Positions 62,846 to 64,000 of a DNA stretch of 64,000 nt are shown here, piece after piece (position 1 is the first letter of the stretch; every line of letters begins with the position of its first letter). This DNA comes from Pseudomonas sp. HR96 (lineage in GTDB: Bacteria > Pseudomonadota > Gammaproteobacteria > Pseudomonadales > Pseudomonadaceae): contig NZ_CP139141.1 in NCBI RefSeq assembly GCF_034059295.1, positions 3,641,001 to 3,705,000 on the forward strand, written 5' to 3'. A program made the translations under genes and the position numbers. The notes beneath the pieces are model-generated. The model saw only the letters and a program-made list of their open reading frames with translations. It made no database searches and was not told the DNA's origin.

Positions 62846-64000
62846 GCGCCTGCCCGACGCCGAGGCGCTGTTCGAGGACGCCGCCTGCGGCCTGGTGGTG
62901 ACCAGCGAAGACGGCACCATCCTGCGCGCCAACCAGGTGTTCTGCACCTGGGTCGGGCGCAGCCAGGCGCAGCTCGACGGCGTGCGCTTCCAGAGCCTGC
63001 TGACCATGGGCGGGCGGATCTTCCACCAGACCCACTGGGCGCCGCTGATCCAGATGCAAGGTTCGGTGGCCGAGGTCAAGCTCGACCTGCTGCACCATGA
63101 CGGCAGCCTGGTGACCATGCTGCTCAACGGCGTGCGCCGTGAGCATGCCAGCGGCGCCTATCATGAGCTGGCGCTGTTTGGCACCACCGACCGCGACCGC
63201 TACGAGCGCGAACTGCTCAGCGCCCGCCAGCGCGCCGAAGAACTGCTCCAGGAAAAAACCGCCGCCGAGGCCGCGTTGCAGCAGGCCAAGGTGGAGCTGA
63301 GCGTGGCCTACGAGAAATCCCAGCGCCGCGCGGTGTTCGCCGAGCAGATGGTGGCCATCGCCAGCCACGACCTGAAGAACCCGCTGACCGCCATCAACAT
63401 GGCCGCCAACGTACTCGCCCGAGGCGAGCGCAGCGCCCGCGAGGCGCAGATGCTCGACCACATCAGCCGCAGCGCCGAACGTGCGCAGCGGATGATCGCC
63501 GACCTGCTCGACTTCGCCCTCGCCCGGGTCGGCCCGGGGCTCGTCGTCAGCCCGGCCGCGCTGGACCTGCACCAGCTGGTCGCGCAGAGCGTCAGCGAGC
63601 TGCGCGTGGCGTTCCCGGCCGCAACCCTGGAGCACCTCTCGTGCGGGGCGCAACCGGCCCAGGTCGACGCCGACCGCATCCACCAGCTGATCGGCAACCT
63701 GGTGGCCAATAGCGTTGCCTACGGCAGCGCGCTGCAGCCGATCACCATCACCTCCGGCGTCAGCCAGGACGCGGCGACCCTGTGGGTGCACAACCACGGC
63801 CCGGCCATCCCCGAAGCCCTGGCCGCCAGCCTGTTCGAACCCATGACCCGCGGCAGCTTGAAGGACGACAGCGTGCGCAGCGTCGGGCTGGGCCTGTTCA
63901 TCGTCCGCGAAATCGCCAAGGCCCATGGCGGCGATGTCACGGTGAGTTCCAGCGAGGGGGCGGGTACCACCTTTTGCGTGACGCTGCCGCAGGTGCGGGG
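62838..64000 (+). CDS. PAS-domain histidine kinase, 3' end outside window
   Basis: At least 387 residues; the frame is open to the window edge. A PAS domain (about 5-125; the GGRIFHQTHWAPLIQMQG stretch is typical of PAS domains that partner RsbQ-like hydrolases) is followed by a coiled coil. The HisKA box IASHDLKNPLTAI (His near 177) comes next, then an ATPase domain with N-box GNLVANSVAYG and GLGLFIVREIAKAHGG. The end is near, judging by the TTFCVTLP strand. It has no membrane helices. It is coupled to the hydrolase by the 8-bp overlap. Confidence 0.88.
   Translation, partial: MPERLPDAEALFEDAACGLVVTSEDGTILRANQVFCTWVGRSQAQLDGVRFQSLLTMGGRIFHQTHWAPLIQMQGSVAEVKLDLLHHDGSLVTMLLNGVRREHASGAYHELALFGTTDRDRYERELLSARQRAEELLQEKTAAEAALQQAKVELSVAYEKSQRRAVFAEQMVAIASHDLKNPLTAINMAANVLARGERSAREAQMLDHISRSAERAQRMIADLLDFALARVGPGLVVSPAALDLHQLVAQSVSELRVAFPAATLEHLSCGAQPAQVDADRIHQLIGNLVANSVAYGSALQPITITSGVSQDAATLWVHNHGPAIPEALAASLFEPMTRGSLKDDSVRSVGLGLFIVREIAKAHGGDVTVSSSEGAGTTFCVTLPQVR

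Overview
The window is GC-rich, densely coded DNA that reads as a Pseudomonas chromosome, most likely of the P. putida/fluorescens kind. Supporting signs are a DUF1652 protein, a B-family DNA polymerase II, a membrane gluconate 2-dehydrogenase operon preceded by a perfect PtxS-type operator, CS1/Cbl-type fimbriae, FmdA/UrtABCDE nitrogen genes, and intergenic REP-like palindromes. No rRNA, tRNA or CRISPR array was seen.

Layout. 1-753: two paralogous small lipoproteins, read leftward. 982-6803: a three-gene RND efflux operon (permease, adaptor, outer-membrane factor) with overlapping genes. 6893-12010 (minus): an alternate chaperone/usher (CFA/I, Cbl-like) fimbrial operon in the order major pilin, usher, chaperone, tip adhesin. 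12396-28845 (minus): two giant paralogous proteins (2057 and 2073 aa) that I cannot assign to a family. They flank a TauD-like dioxygenase/ABC transporter operon (18803-22467). Both giant genes share a conserved upstream box 58-60 bp from the start codon. 28975-32978: PtxS operator and the gluconate 2-dehydrogenase operon (Tat-exported small subunit, FAD subunit, tri-haem cytochrome c).

33000-34390 holds long inverted repeats and 221-bp tandem repeats. 34391-40950 carries housekeeping and accessory genes: PolB, a DUF1989 protein, an Old Yellow Enzyme reductase, a class A beta-lactamase, a family-3 solute-binding protein and DUF1652. 41093-43321 is a nested palindromic non-coding element: hexanucleotide tracts, about 200-bp inverted arms and two identical 170-bp units, with a frameshifted IS481-type element exactly at the junction of the units. 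43408-47180 holds two sensor kinases (minus). 47292-48748 is an alkylation-repair pair (AlkA, Ogt). 48828-49645 is a 160-bp tandem repeat array that shares a core with the first array in the opposite orientation.

49660-60638 appears to be one nitrogen-scavenging module. It has a LuxR-type response regulator overlapping a kinase whose sensor is an NCS1-permease-like domain, a perfect 8-bp-arm palindrome in the divergent promoter region, urtABCDE, formamidase fmdA and the FmdB zinc-ribbon protein. 60688-64000 holds another family-3 binding protein, a DoxX protein, and an RsbQ-like hydrolase overlapping a PAS histidine kinase that runs off the window.

The candidates for undescribed biology are the pair of giant proteins with their shared promoter box, the transporter-sensor kinase with its candidate operator, the RsbQ-like hydrolase coupled to a kinase, and the nested palindromic element.
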